Assembly: GCA_900175165.2 (NCBI GenBank)
Contig: FWWN02000349.1
Coordinates: 1 to 64,000, forward strand
From: Rhizomucor pusillus
Lineage: Eukaryota; Mucoromycota; Mucoromycetes; Mucorales; Lichtheimiaceae
Reading direction: 5' to 3'
DNA length: 64,000 bases
How positions within the stretch are numbered: position 1 is the first letter of the stretch; every line of letters begins with the position of its first letter. The notes under the pieces were generated by a model that worked only from the letters and a program-made list of their open reading frames with translations, did not search any database and was not told the DNA's origin. Below are positions 48,865 to 60,532 of the stretch, one piece after another. The translations under genes and the position numbers were made by a program.

Positions 48865-49471
48865 ATGCCGAAAGCAAAATGCTCACGAAAATCCAGAACA
48901 AACAAAATCCAAGCTGACAAGGTATGAATCTCTGTGCTTTTTGCTGCGTGCACGATTCAACTTACAGATCTAACCATGTTCTTGCCAAAAAGGTATCGTC
49001 AGCACCGGAGATCAGCAAAGATCAGAAAAGAAAGGAACGACACGACGCGTGGCTGGAGAGTAAGGATCGATCGACTTTGTCTGTAAAAACTGAACGATCG
49101 TAATTTAACCTTTATTTACGCCAGAACTCGATCATTCCTACAAGACCAAAAAGAAGCTGCAAAAACAGAAACGCACTCAACTGGCGGCCGACCTTTCCGA
49201 TTTCAACGATATCTTGACAGCCATCCAGGACGAGCAGTCTGCAAAGGCAGCCGAGTCAGCAGAAGCAACTAAAGCAGCTCCTGTCAAATCATCAGACAAG
49301 TTTCGGTCAGAGAAAGCAAAGCGACGAGCAGAGTTGGCAGAGATGGGCCGGTTCCAAAAGGTGCTCAAACTTCCGGCTTTCCAGCAGAACCCGCTGGCTG
49401 CTATCCGACAACATGTTCAAAACACCTTTGGCAACAACAACAACAGCAACGCTGCCACTACTTCCTCGTAA
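48865..49471 (+). CDS. SLX9: Ribosome biogenesis protein SLX9-like
   Basis: Exons 48865-48921, 48993-49059 and 49125-49471 give 156 residues. The protein is very basic with alternating helices: SKDQKRKERHDAWLEKLD, KTKKKLQKQKRTQLAADLSD, FNDILTAI, then KAKRRAELAEMGRFQKVLK and the C-terminal PAFQQNPLAAIRQHVQNTF. This last signature (RFxxVLxxPxFxxNPLxAIxxH) is that of the Slx9/FAM207A family, which acts in 40S pre-ribosome processing and export. A Gln/Asn/Ser-rich end follows. The family call rests on the pattern rather than a database match. Confidence 0.72.
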
Positions 49472-49781
49472 CTTAGACAGTTTATTTTTCCTCACTCATT
49501 CACCCTGCATTGAAAAGCTTTTACTCTACATCCCTGCTTTCTTTTTTCTTTATTTCTTTCTTCGAAACTGGCAATGTAACAGCCTCAGAAAGATGCTGGT
49601 CCCTTTTGGCCGCATATTGTAACAACATTTTTGCATAGTACTACTTGATTTAACAATGACAAGAGGTTCATCATCATCATCATCATCCACCAGTCGCGAT
49701 GTAGAAACAAGTTTTCAATCTCCTTTCCTCTGTTTAAAACTCCAGCCACCACAGAAGCAATGCTCCTTTCTTCTTTCCATC

Positions 49782-51031
49782 ATGTCAGCAAGATTTACCC
49801 GGCCGCTTGTGATAACAGGCACCTTGGAAGGCCAGATCCGTCATCGAAGGAAACTGTCAAAATACTTGTTTTTCATTGATGTGCTGGTCACAGATACCAA
49901 TGAAAAGGAGCAAGGTGAGTGTGATATCTATGTACATTTTGCCTTTTAATTCACAATTCGTAAGTACTTTTTCGATGCGACGACGGCAGCATGTCCATGG
50001 TTGACTTTAAGAACAATTACAAGGAAGCAAAGCTAGGAACATTCATCCGTGCCGAGATCGGTCTGCCAACAGATACGTCCGAGAATACCGACAAACCATA
50101 CAAGGTGTGGCAGTCAAATGCACCGCTGGTTGTCGTGAAACCGTACACAGACAAGCAAATGTTCCATGCCGATCCGCCTCTCGGCAGCCATGGTCCCAAA
50201 GATATGCAGCGGCAGTGGGATGGAAGCTCGCGGTCAAAATCCGAACTGTTTTGCAAGTTCTGGATCAACCAGCGGGAATGCGTGCGACTACCGGACTGCC
50301 CGTTTCTTCATCCATCCGAAGAAGAGTACTACGACGCACGGAAGCAATGGATTGACGAACGACTGGCTGCGCGAAAGATCACGACTCACAACCCGGATGA
50401 TCCTCACACGTCCAAAAAATCGCATGCGCAGCGAGCCATGGTGTTTGCACAATGGATTCAACAGACGTACGGTGATGACGTTTTGCAAAATGGAAAGGGC
50501 CTGTTAGATATCGCTGGAGGCAAAGGCGAAGTCTCAATGTTCCTGAGCCACGGATACAATGTACCGTGCACGGTCGTCGAGCCCGAATTGCGACGGAAAC
50601 CTCGCCACTGGGTAGGCCGGATACGTAGATTGACAAACAGAATGGTGCGCGGCGAGGATCCTGCCAGCACGACACCCGTATCAGATGAATGGCCGTTCGA
50701 AAGAGAACCTGTATACATGACAACGTATCTGGACGATGCATTTCTCAGAGACCATGCAGATATCATCGACAACTCAGCACTCTTGATAGGCTTGCACGCC
50801 GATCAAGCAACGGAACCTATAGTGGATACGGCGCTGAAACTCGGTAAATCGTTTGCTGTCATACCCTGCTGCGTGTTCTCGAATGAATTTCCTGATAGAC
50901 GACTTTTAAACGGCCAACCTGTTGCGACGACGGAGGATTTCATACAATATTTATGCGAAAAGGATACCCGGATACAGCGTGCATTTCTCGGATTTGAAGG
51001 GAAGAACGTCGTTGTATATTTAAAAGTTTGA
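49782..51031 (+). CDS. OB-fold / CCCH / Rossmann methyltransferase-like protein
   Basis: Exons 49782-49914 and 49965-51031 give 399 residues. The N-terminal part (GTLEGQIRHRRKLSKYLFFI, then VLFRCDDGSMS) looks like an OB-fold nucleic-acid-binding domain as in tRNA-synthetase anticodon domains. A CCCH zinc finger follows (CKFWINQRECVRLPDCPFLH, C-x8-C-x5-C-x3-H). The C-terminal half has a SAM-binding motif, KGLLDIAGGKGEVSMFL, and LLIGLHADQATEPIVDTAL, FAVIPCCVF and RRLLNGQPV. The combination suggests an RNA (possibly tRNA) methyltransferase; no substrate can be named. The intron is gtgagt to taag. An in-frame ATG at 49656 would add a Ser-rich stretch and is less likely. Confidence 0.8.
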
Positions 51032-51459
51032 TGACCTGTATTTACCCCGCTATTACATATCATGTACAGTCATATATAAATGTTTCCTAGCATATTTGAC
51101 CCAATGAACTTTTCACGCCAACGCCTACCCAATTTGGGTGCGTGAGCGAGCCATGGTGTAATTACAATTCAAGCTGGCAATGCCCTTAAAGAAAAACAAC
51201 GAGCTAAAGTAATATCAGCACATACCCTTGAAATTACATCTAGATATCCTTTTTTGCGAATAGAAACAGGTCCGCCGCTAAGTTCCAATGCTACAGATAT
51301 TGACATGTAGAAAGAAAAAATATATATTACGTGAGTAGCGAAAAAATATGATGACAAGCGCAGATCAACAAAGATGTATGTGCGTATTTACAAAGGACAG
51401 TGAGGGGTTATGTAGTTTACAGTGGCAGTGAAGTCTTGTCACGCTTCTTCTTTTTTTGT
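51032..51459. other. Convergent 3' region
   Basis: 428 bp between convergent stop codons; AT-rich, no gene, no repeat recognised. Confidence 0.5.
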
Positions 51460-52097
51460 TTAGGATCGGGCCGCTATGATACGGAATTTCTGGGAAGCGT
51501 TTCCAGAATCGCCCATGAGGACAACGATGTATGAGTTCTTGGTCTCAAGATCCGCCGGCAAGGTTACAGTTTGTGCACCGCTGTTGAGCGGGAATCCTGA
51601 TGCCAAATCCCAGTCTATGTAATATGTCAGTATTCGTTGCTTGCATTACCGCGCGCGTCGTGTGAGAAAACTTACAGAGATGCTCGTTGATAGAACCAGG
51701 TTCAAGATATCCAAGTTTGATAGCTCCACTGAAGCAAGAATTAGTATTCGTGTCCTTGCTGATATCATCACTACTATGATACTTACTTGATACCGTCTGG
51801 AATAGGCTCGCCCTCAATGGTCGTTTCCCTGCATAGCAGCAGCAATGAATCCACGCCGTAATTCAAATATAGTATTCTCTTCATCTCTCAGCGCCTTACC
51901 ACTTGACAGTGTAGGTTCCGCCTGCGCGCCACTTGGTGCTAGCATTGGGGACGGTTCTAGAGCAGCAACGGTGAGTAAACGGGATCTTGCGCGATATTCC
52001 ATGGGTCTTTTGCTTACATCTTTGGATTGTAAACAATAGCAGAGGCGAATGGAAGAATAGCAAAGACGATGCAGAGAAAGAGGAAGGAAGCCTTCAT
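51460..52097 (-). CDS. Secreted Kre9/Knh-like small protein, 128 aa
   Basis: Five exons, reading leftward: 52097-52018, 51956-51900, 51828-51787, 51728-51676 and 51614-51460. The signal peptide is MKASFLFLCIVFAILPFASA. The mature part has the Kre9/Knh pattern TKWRAGGTYTVKW, KLGYLEPGS, WDLASGFPLNSGA and SYIVVLMGDSGNASQKFRI. Unlike the gene at 45241 it has no hydrophobic GPI tail, so it is probably fully secreted or wall-associated. All four introns are short and GT-AG. The leader contains a (CA)n run. Confidence 0.87.
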
Positions 52098-53623
52098 TTT
52101 GTTTGGTTTTGATGTGGTGGAAAAAGAAGAAGTAAAGAGAATACTGAAGAAAAGCCCTGCTATAGACCGCCGCCCTTTTTATACAAAGCTCTCCACACAC
52201 ACACACACACACACACAAAGTAACAAGTCCGGTCGCACTTTTTTTTACCAAATTCGTACGCTCTGCCCGCCCGGTTCTTTTGGTTTCCGTCCTCCCCTGC
52301 GCGCGTGACTCGGCAGGCTATTTTTACTGCAAACAAACGCCTGAAAATAACAACAAAGACAACAATGCCACTGCAAAGCTATATACGACAACGAAAACAA
52401 CAACAACAACAGGGAACGCTTTCCGGGCCATTCCGGTTCTGCTTGCTTGCTTGCTTCCTTGCTTGGCGCCCCACCTATTTCAAATAACAACTGGTAGCGC
52501 AACGTTTTTCTTTTTTTTCTCACTCTGCTGATCTGCACCAAACCGGGTCGTGTGAGCCAAAGGGTTTTTATTTTAGCACTATTCTCCTCTTTTGTTGCAA
52601 CGATGATGCAACAGCATCACGGAGCGTTCCGTATATGCGATGCACAGCAAGAAATAATAATTGCGTGCAGTACAGCAGATACTGTGAGCAATCGTGAAAC
52701 CGTCAATCGGCGGGGTGACAGGATCAATACAGAATGGTACGCATGCAACATTGCTCGTTGACATGAATGCTGTTGCTTCCTCTCTAGAGCAGCAGAGCAT
52801 AAAGACTAATATTTATCACTGACTATTCAGCTCTTCTTCTTTAGACAACAGAAGAAACAGTTTTGGCAGTTGAACCTGAAATTATTCTATGCCCGATGAG
52901 CATGACCCGGTATGCATAAATTCACACATGCAGACTGCTGCTGCAGTGAGTACATGGTAGCTAGCAGGAGCAATGGTAGAAATAACGATAATTATAGCAG
53001 ACAACATATCATCAAAGTGTAACGGGATTAGAGCAAAGCCGGCTCTATGTTTCTATTTTGAATGACACATTTCTGGTCCTTGCCACGGCAACGATGAACA
53101 TATGACAAGAAAGGTAAACATCGGGCTCATCAGACTGCTGCTGCAAGGCTGCACAGACAACAGAAGGAGAAGGAGGAGGAGGCTGTCTATAATTGGTGTT
53201 TTGACCGATCTTAGTAGATTTAGCTTCACGACCATGTCATCTGATCGTCCAAGTCGGTTCACCAACTGTGTATATCGTGATGCTATACGACAGCGACAGA
53301 TTTGATTCTCCCCATTCGTAAGCGCTTTAGATGATGAAATAATTTCCATCATGCCTTTTCCCGCCTTTTCCTACGTTTTTCTTTAATTTGTCTATTCGTA
53401 CGTATGGACCGGTATCAACCTGTTCTTCATCAGCAACGCGATTAGTCTGTTCGACAACGACCACTATCTGTCTGTCCGAAGCAAATCTCAACAGGACCAC
53501 AAAAGAGAAGTAAAAAAGAAGAGAAACGAAGCGATATTTTCTTCATTTGGTATAACATTACTTATACAATGTGCAACAACAGCAACAACAACAGAGGGAA
53601 ACATGTTTGGTTATGCTTATTGA
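52098..53623. other. 1.5-kb intergenic region
   Basis: Apart from the (CA)n run, only short homopurine and CTG-type tracts (for example aacaacaacaacaac near 52398). No gene recognised. It contains the promoter of the KNH-like gene and the 3' region of the questin-oxidase-like gene. Confidence 0.5.
52193..52217. repeat. (CA)n microsatellite
   Basis: A run of about twelve CA dinucleotides about 100 bp upstream of the KNH-like ATG (GT-rich on the coding strand). Confidence 0.9.
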
Positions 53624-55123
53624 TTACTCAGCCCAGGTTTCCTCGAATCCTGGACCGCTGCGGTCCCAGTGACCTTCCGTGTCAAGGCTTGCAATAGCAG
53701 TGTTTGTCCATGCTGGACCCATAGGCGTACCTGAGGCGTAGAGGATGTAGCCGAGGGCAAGGGCACGGACGACCTTGATCAGATGCATTTCACTGACAAG
53801 CGCAAGGTCGATAATCTTGGTCCACGGGTTTTGAGGCCACTCTGCGACTTTGGACGATTTGTAGTTGAGAAGCTTGCTGATATCTGTCAGGTTCGGACTG
53901 CCTGAAGTTACATAGTAGAAAACGGTGATTGCAAAGTGTGCCTGCAAGAGCGCGGCAGCTTCGTTCGCAGTAAGGTCAGACAGCATGCTGTGCAGCGAGT
54001 GGATTCCTGTGACCGCGTGAAGAAGGAAGAAGTCCATCTTGATTTTGTTATTTCCGCGGACACCTGCTCCTCCGTACAAGATCATCGCAGCTTCATACAA
54101 ATCCTTTGTTTTGGCCTGGATATCCTTGGGATCATCTAGAAATCACGTGGTTTGTCAGCAAAACAAGCTTTGTGTGACCACCCACAGCTTCTTTTCCCAG
54201 GCTCTACGCACCTTGCACTTGCCACTTTTCAACGTAGATTCGCAGACGTTTCATGGCTTCCGTGTCGTCTCTCAGAGTATTGAATCTGTTCGAATCCGTG
54301 TAGTTGACGACACCCTTTAAGTTTTGATCGTTTCTGATATCTTCAAGCAACGCCAACGCGGTGTTTTGCTGCTCTTTGTTGACACGTGTGCGATCGGAAG
54401 CATCAGAAGATAAACCGAGGGAATGGACGAGTTGGCTGGTGAGCTTGTCGGCTGACGATGCCGAGTCGATAACGCTGACATTTTCTTGAAGTGGAGCAAG
54501 ATCCGGGATCAGCAGTTTGAAGTTGTCTTCAGTGCAAGCTGTGAGGGCCAAAGCTTCCGCGCAAATATCGGGCAAGTTAAACTCGAATGCATATCCCATA
54601 TGAATCAACGGGTGGTACACGCCTCCCAGGAAACGAGCAAGCATGTCGCCGGAAAAGATAAATCGACGCACTGTCTCGACCATACCGTGAGCTGCTATTT
54701 CAGCCTTGAAGAATGCTAAATAGTCGCTGTACGCATCAAGATCTCCTAAGTGATCCTGGTAGTTGCTGCGATCCAGTTGGTGCTTTACCGGTTTGATCTG
54801 GCGCTGGTACGAGGAATGATCGTCGAAGATTCTTTGAAGTTGCTCAGTGTTGGCTCCCAAAGAATATGCGGTTAGGACGTGATGGACAAAGTGGCTAAAC
54901 AATATCTTCCGTTAACATCATCATTTTCGTCGACGCGTACCTTTTTCTTTACATACTTGTGGAAACCTCTGTCGTTGAAAAATATATTAAACTTTTCGTG
55001 ATTCCGTTCCAAAAGCTCGGCAGTAAAGTCCTGAGCCTCAGCGGTGATGCCAGGCATCACAAACTTGTGATTGTTCTTCTTGGCAGGTACTGTAGGTGTA
55101 AAGTTGGAAGAGTCAGGGGACAT
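53624..55123 (-). CDS. Questin oxidase-like (DUF4243) protein
   Basis: Three exons, reading leftward: 55123-54957, 54894-54212 and 54135-53624, giving 453 residues. Recognisable segments are FNDRGFHNHFVHHVLTAYSLGA at the first exon junction, NYQDHLGDLDAYSDYLAFF, FLGGVYHPLIHMGYAFEF and KMDFFLLHAVTGIHSL. The HNHxxHH and YHPLIHxGYA motifs are those of the questin-oxidase-like family, which includes Baeyer-Villiger-type oxygenases of fungal anthraquinone pathways. Here no polyketide synthase or other cluster gene is nearby, so a secondary-metabolite role is not supported by context. The His-rich motifs may bind a metal or cofactor; this is inference. Confidence 0.88.
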
Positions 55124-56323
55124 TGTTGGCTTTGTGTGTATGAAGAAAAACAAGTGAACGAGCGATGGGTGAAAACGCTTTATATGTTAATTGGCAATTT
55201 CTCCCACAGACAGCAGCCATCATGCGTCATTATGCGTTCTGCTTACAACAGCAAGAGCAGGGACAAGGGAACGGGCAGTGTTTGACCGAGTATCCGCGCA
55301 GCATCATTCCGTCATGCAAGATGAAAAGCTCACTCCTCGACATTAATAAGCTCTTATTAGCCACAGTCATTGGCTAGTTTTGACTGTGTAACGTTTCCCA
55401 CTGGCTCGTCGGTCTTTATATCCGTCCGTCCGACAAACACCCTATTCCCTTTGAACGCATGAATCAACAATATCCAATACCACGCATCCTGCTTGATGAC
55501 TAACCAATTGATGAAACTACTACGCATCATTTGCTTTCCAGCGTTAAGATAAACTAACATACCGATTTTCTACTGTAGCTATGTATGAATCTATTACAAC
55601 CAATTATAGACATGCGTCCCCGTGGAGGAAGAAACGGCAGCTGCAGATCGCCATTTGCGCAGCAGCGATGACGCGACGGTGCGTAATTATATGAATTCTT
55701 CAAGTGTATTACACTGTTTCTTAAGAATTGCACCTATATCACCCAACAACTTTTTGCTGCCTTGGTGCTGCAATCTCGGCGTTTGTATATCAGCACTGGA
55801 GTTTCCTTGACAACACAGCGGAAGATGGAAGGACTCATGATCTCCAGCTAATGTAAAACGGTTTGCAGCATCAAACGCATTATCTTGAAACCGTAGAGCT
55901 AAGAACACTAAATTAATTCGATGTTGCTTGTTTATGTGACCAGAAATTCTGTAGTCAAGTGTGCAAAGTATTCGTAAATTGTGATTATAAGGTGTACCTA
56001 TCATAATCCATGTCGATATCGGCCTACGTTCCGAGTGATGTGGTTGGTTTTGTTAATTCTCAGACAGAAATAGTGGGAAATTTTTTCTCTCTCTCCATCA
56101 GTGACCTACCTGCAAAGAAGGCATTCATTGCATTTTATTCGCATTCACAATGGATGGATATGTTAGTCGTATAAAAGATGGACTGGGCATCTAGAGAAAA
56201 CTGTGCCAGGCTGGTCGGATTGTCATATTCGCCTCTATCAAGTCGTACCTTTTTAGTCCCCTGTGCTACATCCTTGTGTTACACAAAAAGTGGCGCTGTA
56301 GCAAAAATGGCTCTTCCAGCCAC
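55124..56323. other. 1.2-kb divergent intergenic region
   Basis: No gene seen. AT-rich patches. It holds the promoters of the questin-oxidase-like and F-box genes. Confidence 0.5.
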
Positions 56324-57883
56324 ATGAGTTCAGGGCTCTCATCTCTTCCATCTTCCTTTTTATCGAAACCACATATCTTCATGCACGACAATTGCCGTGT
56401 GCTTAGACCACCAGCGATTGATTATACTCTGACATTACCGGACCATGTATTAGAAGGCATATTTGAAAAGCTTTCAGCGCAAGAGTGCTTCCGAGGACCT
56501 TGCAGAGTCTGTCGACGATGGAACAGCGTTATCAGTGCAAGCGGAAGGATATGGAAGCACGTTTGCCTGGAACGAGTTGCATACGACAATTGCCCCTTAC
56601 TCCAAAGAGACGGCGTGGCATCAAGAAGCGTCGAAAGCCTAGTCATCTGCAACAATCAAACAGCAGCCAACTGGGAATATATTTTTAAACGATTGGAAAT
56701 GGCAGAGTGTCGTTGGATTAAGCATCTCAGTAAGCAACAAACAATGGAGCAGATCTTAAGACTCCTGAACCTGGCAGTAAACGCAAAAAATCTAGAATGC
56801 CAGAACCCTGATAGTAGCAGTGTCAGGACATACATCTCACCTTTCGTCTGCTGGCTTGGAGAAACTTTGAACACCTTGACGATCGAGAATCCCACATCTT
56901 TCGATATCACAGAAACCTTATCTATAATTCTATCCAGCTGCAAAAACCTCACAGAACTTTTCATTTACGGTTCAAAGTTTCCTTGCGCTCCATCAGCAGA
57001 AAGCAACGATGCTTTTGATAAGCTCGGAACGCTAAAGCTCAAACGGCTAAAACTCGATTTATATTGCATGACTGTCCGACCATTCATCAACTCGCTTTTC
57101 GCACACTGTCCGTTGTTGGAGGACATTCAGTTACAGGGACTTGCTGGGCCGATATATGCCGACGATATCCAAATATTCTACCGTTTCCCGCATTTACAAT
57201 CTTTTACTTTAAACGTAAACCATCCTTACATAGATATCGCACATTGGCGCGGCAACGGCGACGACGACGACGATGGTAAACGGCCATGGAACTCTCTGCG
57301 CTTACGATTGCGTGATGCATTGAGAGACAACACTGTACAAACCATCCTTAGTTGCTGTCGCGACATCGAGACTTTGGATATTGTCCGTGATAACCATGAT
57401 CCTACTATATTGTCGCTGGTGCCGCGATATTGCCGCAAGCTGCGGCATCTTGTACTGTCCGAGCAAATACCAGATGCATCGACAATTAAGGAGACCGTAT
57501 CGTTGTTGACAGAAAAACATCCTCTTCTTACGACCTTGGAACGGGTGACAATTAACAACTGTCACGTTGAAGGCTCGCGGTTGATTTCTGCCATATCTCC
57601 GTTGCTGAACCTACCCTCTATGACCGGTTTTGGACTCAACAAGTCGATGTCAATTACAACTGCACAGATACATGCATTGCGTTCCTCGTCGATCGAGAAC
57701 TTATACCTCATGGAAATGCAAATTGATGATGGCTGGATAGAGGCTCTTGAAGCCTGGGATAAACTGACTGGCTTGCATCTTGAGAATTGCACCGGTGTCA
57801 CCCAAGACTTTATTGTTGCCCTGTTATCTTCTAGATGCTGCAATCTCAAACATTTATATATCAAGCCCTCGAATTTTCCTTGA
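56324..57883 (+). CDS. F-box / leucine-rich-repeat protein
   Basis: A single open frame, with the first in-frame ATG at 56324, gives 519 residues. The F-box lies near residues 33-75: LTLPDHVLEGIFEKLSAQEC, CRVCRRWNSV and GRIWKHVCLE. The remainder consists of degenerate Leu-rich repeats (LNTLTIENPTSFDI, LKLKRLKLDLYCM, CPLLEDIQLQGLAG, CCRDIETLDIV, LTGLHLENCTGV). F-box proteins bind Skp1 and bring targets to an SCF ubiquitin ligase; the repeats would bind the substrate. An Asp run (GDDDDDG) interrupts one repeat. The open frame continues upstream without an ATG, so a short 5' exon is possible. Confidence 0.88.
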   Translation: MSSGLSSLPSSFLSKPHIFMHDNCRVLRPPAIDYTLTLPDHVLEGIFEKLSAQECFRGPCRVCRRWNSVISASGRIWKHVCLERVAYDNCPLLQRDGVASRSVESLVICNNQTAANWEYIFKRLEMAECRWIKHLSKQQTMEQILRLLNLAVNAKNLECQNPDSSSVRTYISPFVCWLGETLNTLTIENPTSFDITETLSIILSSCKNLTELFIYGSKFPCAPSAESNDAFDKLGTLKLKRLKLDLYCMTVRPFINSLFAHCPLLEDIQLQGLAGPIYADDIQIFYRFPHLQSFTLNVNHPYIDIAHWRGNGDDDDDGKRPWNSLRLRLRDALRDNTVQTILSCCRDIETLDIVRDNHDPTILSLVPRYCRKLRHLVLSEQIPDASTIKETVSLLTEKHPLLTTLERVTINNCHVEGSRLISAISPLLNLPSMTGFGLNKSMSITTAQIHALRSSSIENLYLMEMQIDDGWIEALEAWDKLTGLHLENCTGVTQDFIVALLSSRCCNLKHLYIKPSNFP

Positions 57884-58225
57884 CAATGCGACGAAAACCT
57901 GGGCATACAAGGAACTATCAGCAAGAAGAGGAGGACCATTTGTAACATGTTAGTGAGTTTACCCTGAATGATTAACTTAGTAACCACATTTTTGCCGGAA
58001 TCTGTTCAGTTCATCCAACCATAGAAAATAAATTCTTAATTATTCTATAACCTTTAACGGTCTTTCAGCGGATGTTACAATGTAGACTTTGCGGCAGGAG
58101 TTAGGGATAAGCATCAAAAGAAACTTGACATATATTATTACCTGATGTCCGTTTACTACGCTTAAAAAACGGGCCGGCATGAATTTGGAGTTGCTGGTCT
58201 TGAAAGTTCTTTTTTCCCTTCACTA
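57884..58225. other. Spacer between the F-box and Aven-like genes
   Basis: 342 bp, no coding frame and no recognised element. Confidence 0.5.
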
Positions 58226-59600
58226 ATGCGTCCAGACGAACACAAGGCAAAAGAATCACGGCGATACCAGGCACGAAAGAAGCAGCAAGGAGATGCCACC
58301 TCTGCCGAGGTTGCTGCACAGCGACGCGCGGCGGCAGCCAAGGCCCGCGACACTGGCACGAGCATTGCCGCCATCAAACGACGGAACGGCGAACTACCGT
58401 CACTTCAGCAGCCACGCGATGAGCAAGAAGCTGAATTGAGGGCACGATCAAGACAGTTTTCTCGACGGAAACTCGTTAGCAACCAATACAGATACCAAGA
58501 AATGACCGAGCAAGGTAACAAAAAGAACACACACGACCGAATTATACATCCTGCTGTCAACAACTGATTCTCACCCTTTCAAAAACCTTGGCATATAGAC
58601 GAAATGGAGCAGGACGCAGAAATGGGAGTTGATCGAGAGACAACAAACTTGGTTGCAATGCTAGAAAAGAATGGTATGGATACCTCTCTTTTGAGTAAAG
58701 CAAAAACGCCGTTGAACTTGTGACTAAGATATATATATATAATAGATGACACGTCCGGATCAAATTATTTCAGATTCAAGGAAGAACAGGAATGGGACAC
58801 GGAGCCGACCGACTTTGAACGACAAGATACATACAAGAATACATTCCAAGTGGATTTTGGCACTATGGAATCGGTGCTGCACAGCGCAGATACAACAGCA
58901 CTTTTGGATTTAAGGGAGGAAGATAGCGAGCTGGTAAATAATTAAGATGGGCATCTACAAGGTTGTATCTAATTGACCGTGTCTTGTTCTCCCTTACCCA
59001 GATCGATGTGGCATTTCAGCAGGAACCTAGAGTGTTAGAGAAACCACTAGTACCCGCATTTTCAAAAAATAGCCGAGGATTGGTATTATTCAAGGGATCC
59101 GTGGTAACGGGTGTGGAGGCTGCGAAGCCAGAGCCGGACGGAATATGTGTTCAAAAGGATGGATCAGATCATCGTCCTTTTCAAAAAGCTGAAAAAATAC
59201 CCAAGGACAAATATCAGGAGAACGAAGGTACAGTCAAGAGAACGTTCAAGATTGAGTGAAGAATGCGAATACTGACACGGTCCTGCCTAGATGACATTGA
59301 TGAGCTGTTAGCGTTAGATTCTGCTCCCGTACAAAAGACAGCAACAGCTGAAAAACCGAAAGCTACTGCGAGTCAACCATCCATACCTGCAAAAGGTGAG
59401 AGTGCGCAGAAACGATGGGCTGCTGCCAGAAGCGAACTTGACTGCTGACCATATTTATGATCTCATTATCAGCGCCGATTCCAAAACCTGGTACGATCAA
59501 ACGACCATCAAGACCATTAGCGCAGCAACCAGCAGCAAAGCCGACCCCGTCATCAGTGGACAACGACGAAGCGTGGTTGGATGACCTGCTAGAACAATGA
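58226..59600 (+). CDS. Aven-like protein
   Basis: Exons 58226-58514, 58599-58673, 58746-58933, 59002-59227, 59291-59395 and 59473-59600 give 336 residues. The start is very basic and Arg/Gln/Ala-rich (MRPDEHKAKESRRYQARKK). Conserved elements of the animal cell-death inhibitor Aven are visible: NYFRFKEEQEWDTEP, NTFQVDFGTMESVL, DIDELLALDSAP and the C-terminal DEAWLDDLLEQ. Aven binds Bcl-xL and Apaf-1, activates ATM and binds RNA in animals. The fungal role is unknown; RNA binding through the basic N-terminus is possible. The six exons have consistent phases. Confidence 0.75.
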
Positions 59601-60532
59601 ATTAAAAAAGGCTGTGCGTTGGTCATGGTCCCGTGAAAACGATGATGCATGCTTTCTTTCCACGAGGATCCAATGAAATGAACCGATGGCAACCGAGTCA
59701 TCCTATTCCCGTGTATTTTTTGGTTGCACACGGACGGTCTGTGTTCTGAATTCTGTGCATCGTCGATCAGTAAAGTTTCACAACCGAAACCTAAAAACGT
59801 CCTTGCACTGGCCCAGAACCTTGTCGAGCCGCAGTCAATAAGCGGGACAATAACCGACAACGATGAAGAGAAGGAATGGATTGTACTTGACTGGAAAAGA
59901 ACAATGAAAAATTCTGATATCGACCATGTCGTCATCTGGTGCCAAATGGATCTCTAATGAACGGCCAATGGTCTATTCTTCCAATAAGCTCTGTTTGACG
60001 CTGCTCTTTTAAAAGTCTAGAATAAGGATCCTTGCTTTCTGTTCGTCGCAGCATGTAAACCTTTGAGGAGGCTGACGCACATGCGTATGGAAAAATCACA
60101 CGTCTGTTGTGATAGTCACTATCTGCTATACATGGCAGGTCACAGGGCAGTAAAAGGATCGACTGGTTGTAAAAGTCCAGAACAACGCAGCAGCGAGGAA
60201 GATGGGTGGGGGTGAACAAGAAAGGCTTGGTCGACTCTTCTAGTCTTGAACTTGGTATATCGAGACACAGTGAGAAAAAGATTTTGCTTTAGCCGACGCC
60301 TTGTCCAAGTTCATTCCGGATTTGCCTAATTGTGGTAAACCGAAGTGGGATGCTCAAGCGGCTGCATGTGACTAGTATCACGGGGTGGTATTCCAAGTTA
60401 CCACCAGCAGGACAACAAATAAAAAGGCACATACACAGAAAAGAGAATAGGCTCCCGGACCTGGGACCCTATTACTCTTCTTTCCTGGTCAAAGCGCAAA
60501 AAAAGAGACAAACGTTTTGGCGTGACAAGAGA
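59601..60532. other. Intergenic region upstream of the WWE-like gene
   Basis: No convincing gene. The reading frame of the next gene is open back to 60332, with an alternative ATG at 60350. Confidence 0.45.

Noticed and set aside
48615..48953. Minus-strand 112-aa frame overlapping the SLX9 first exon
   Set aside because: It is antisense to a gene with conserved protein features and has no similarity of its own.
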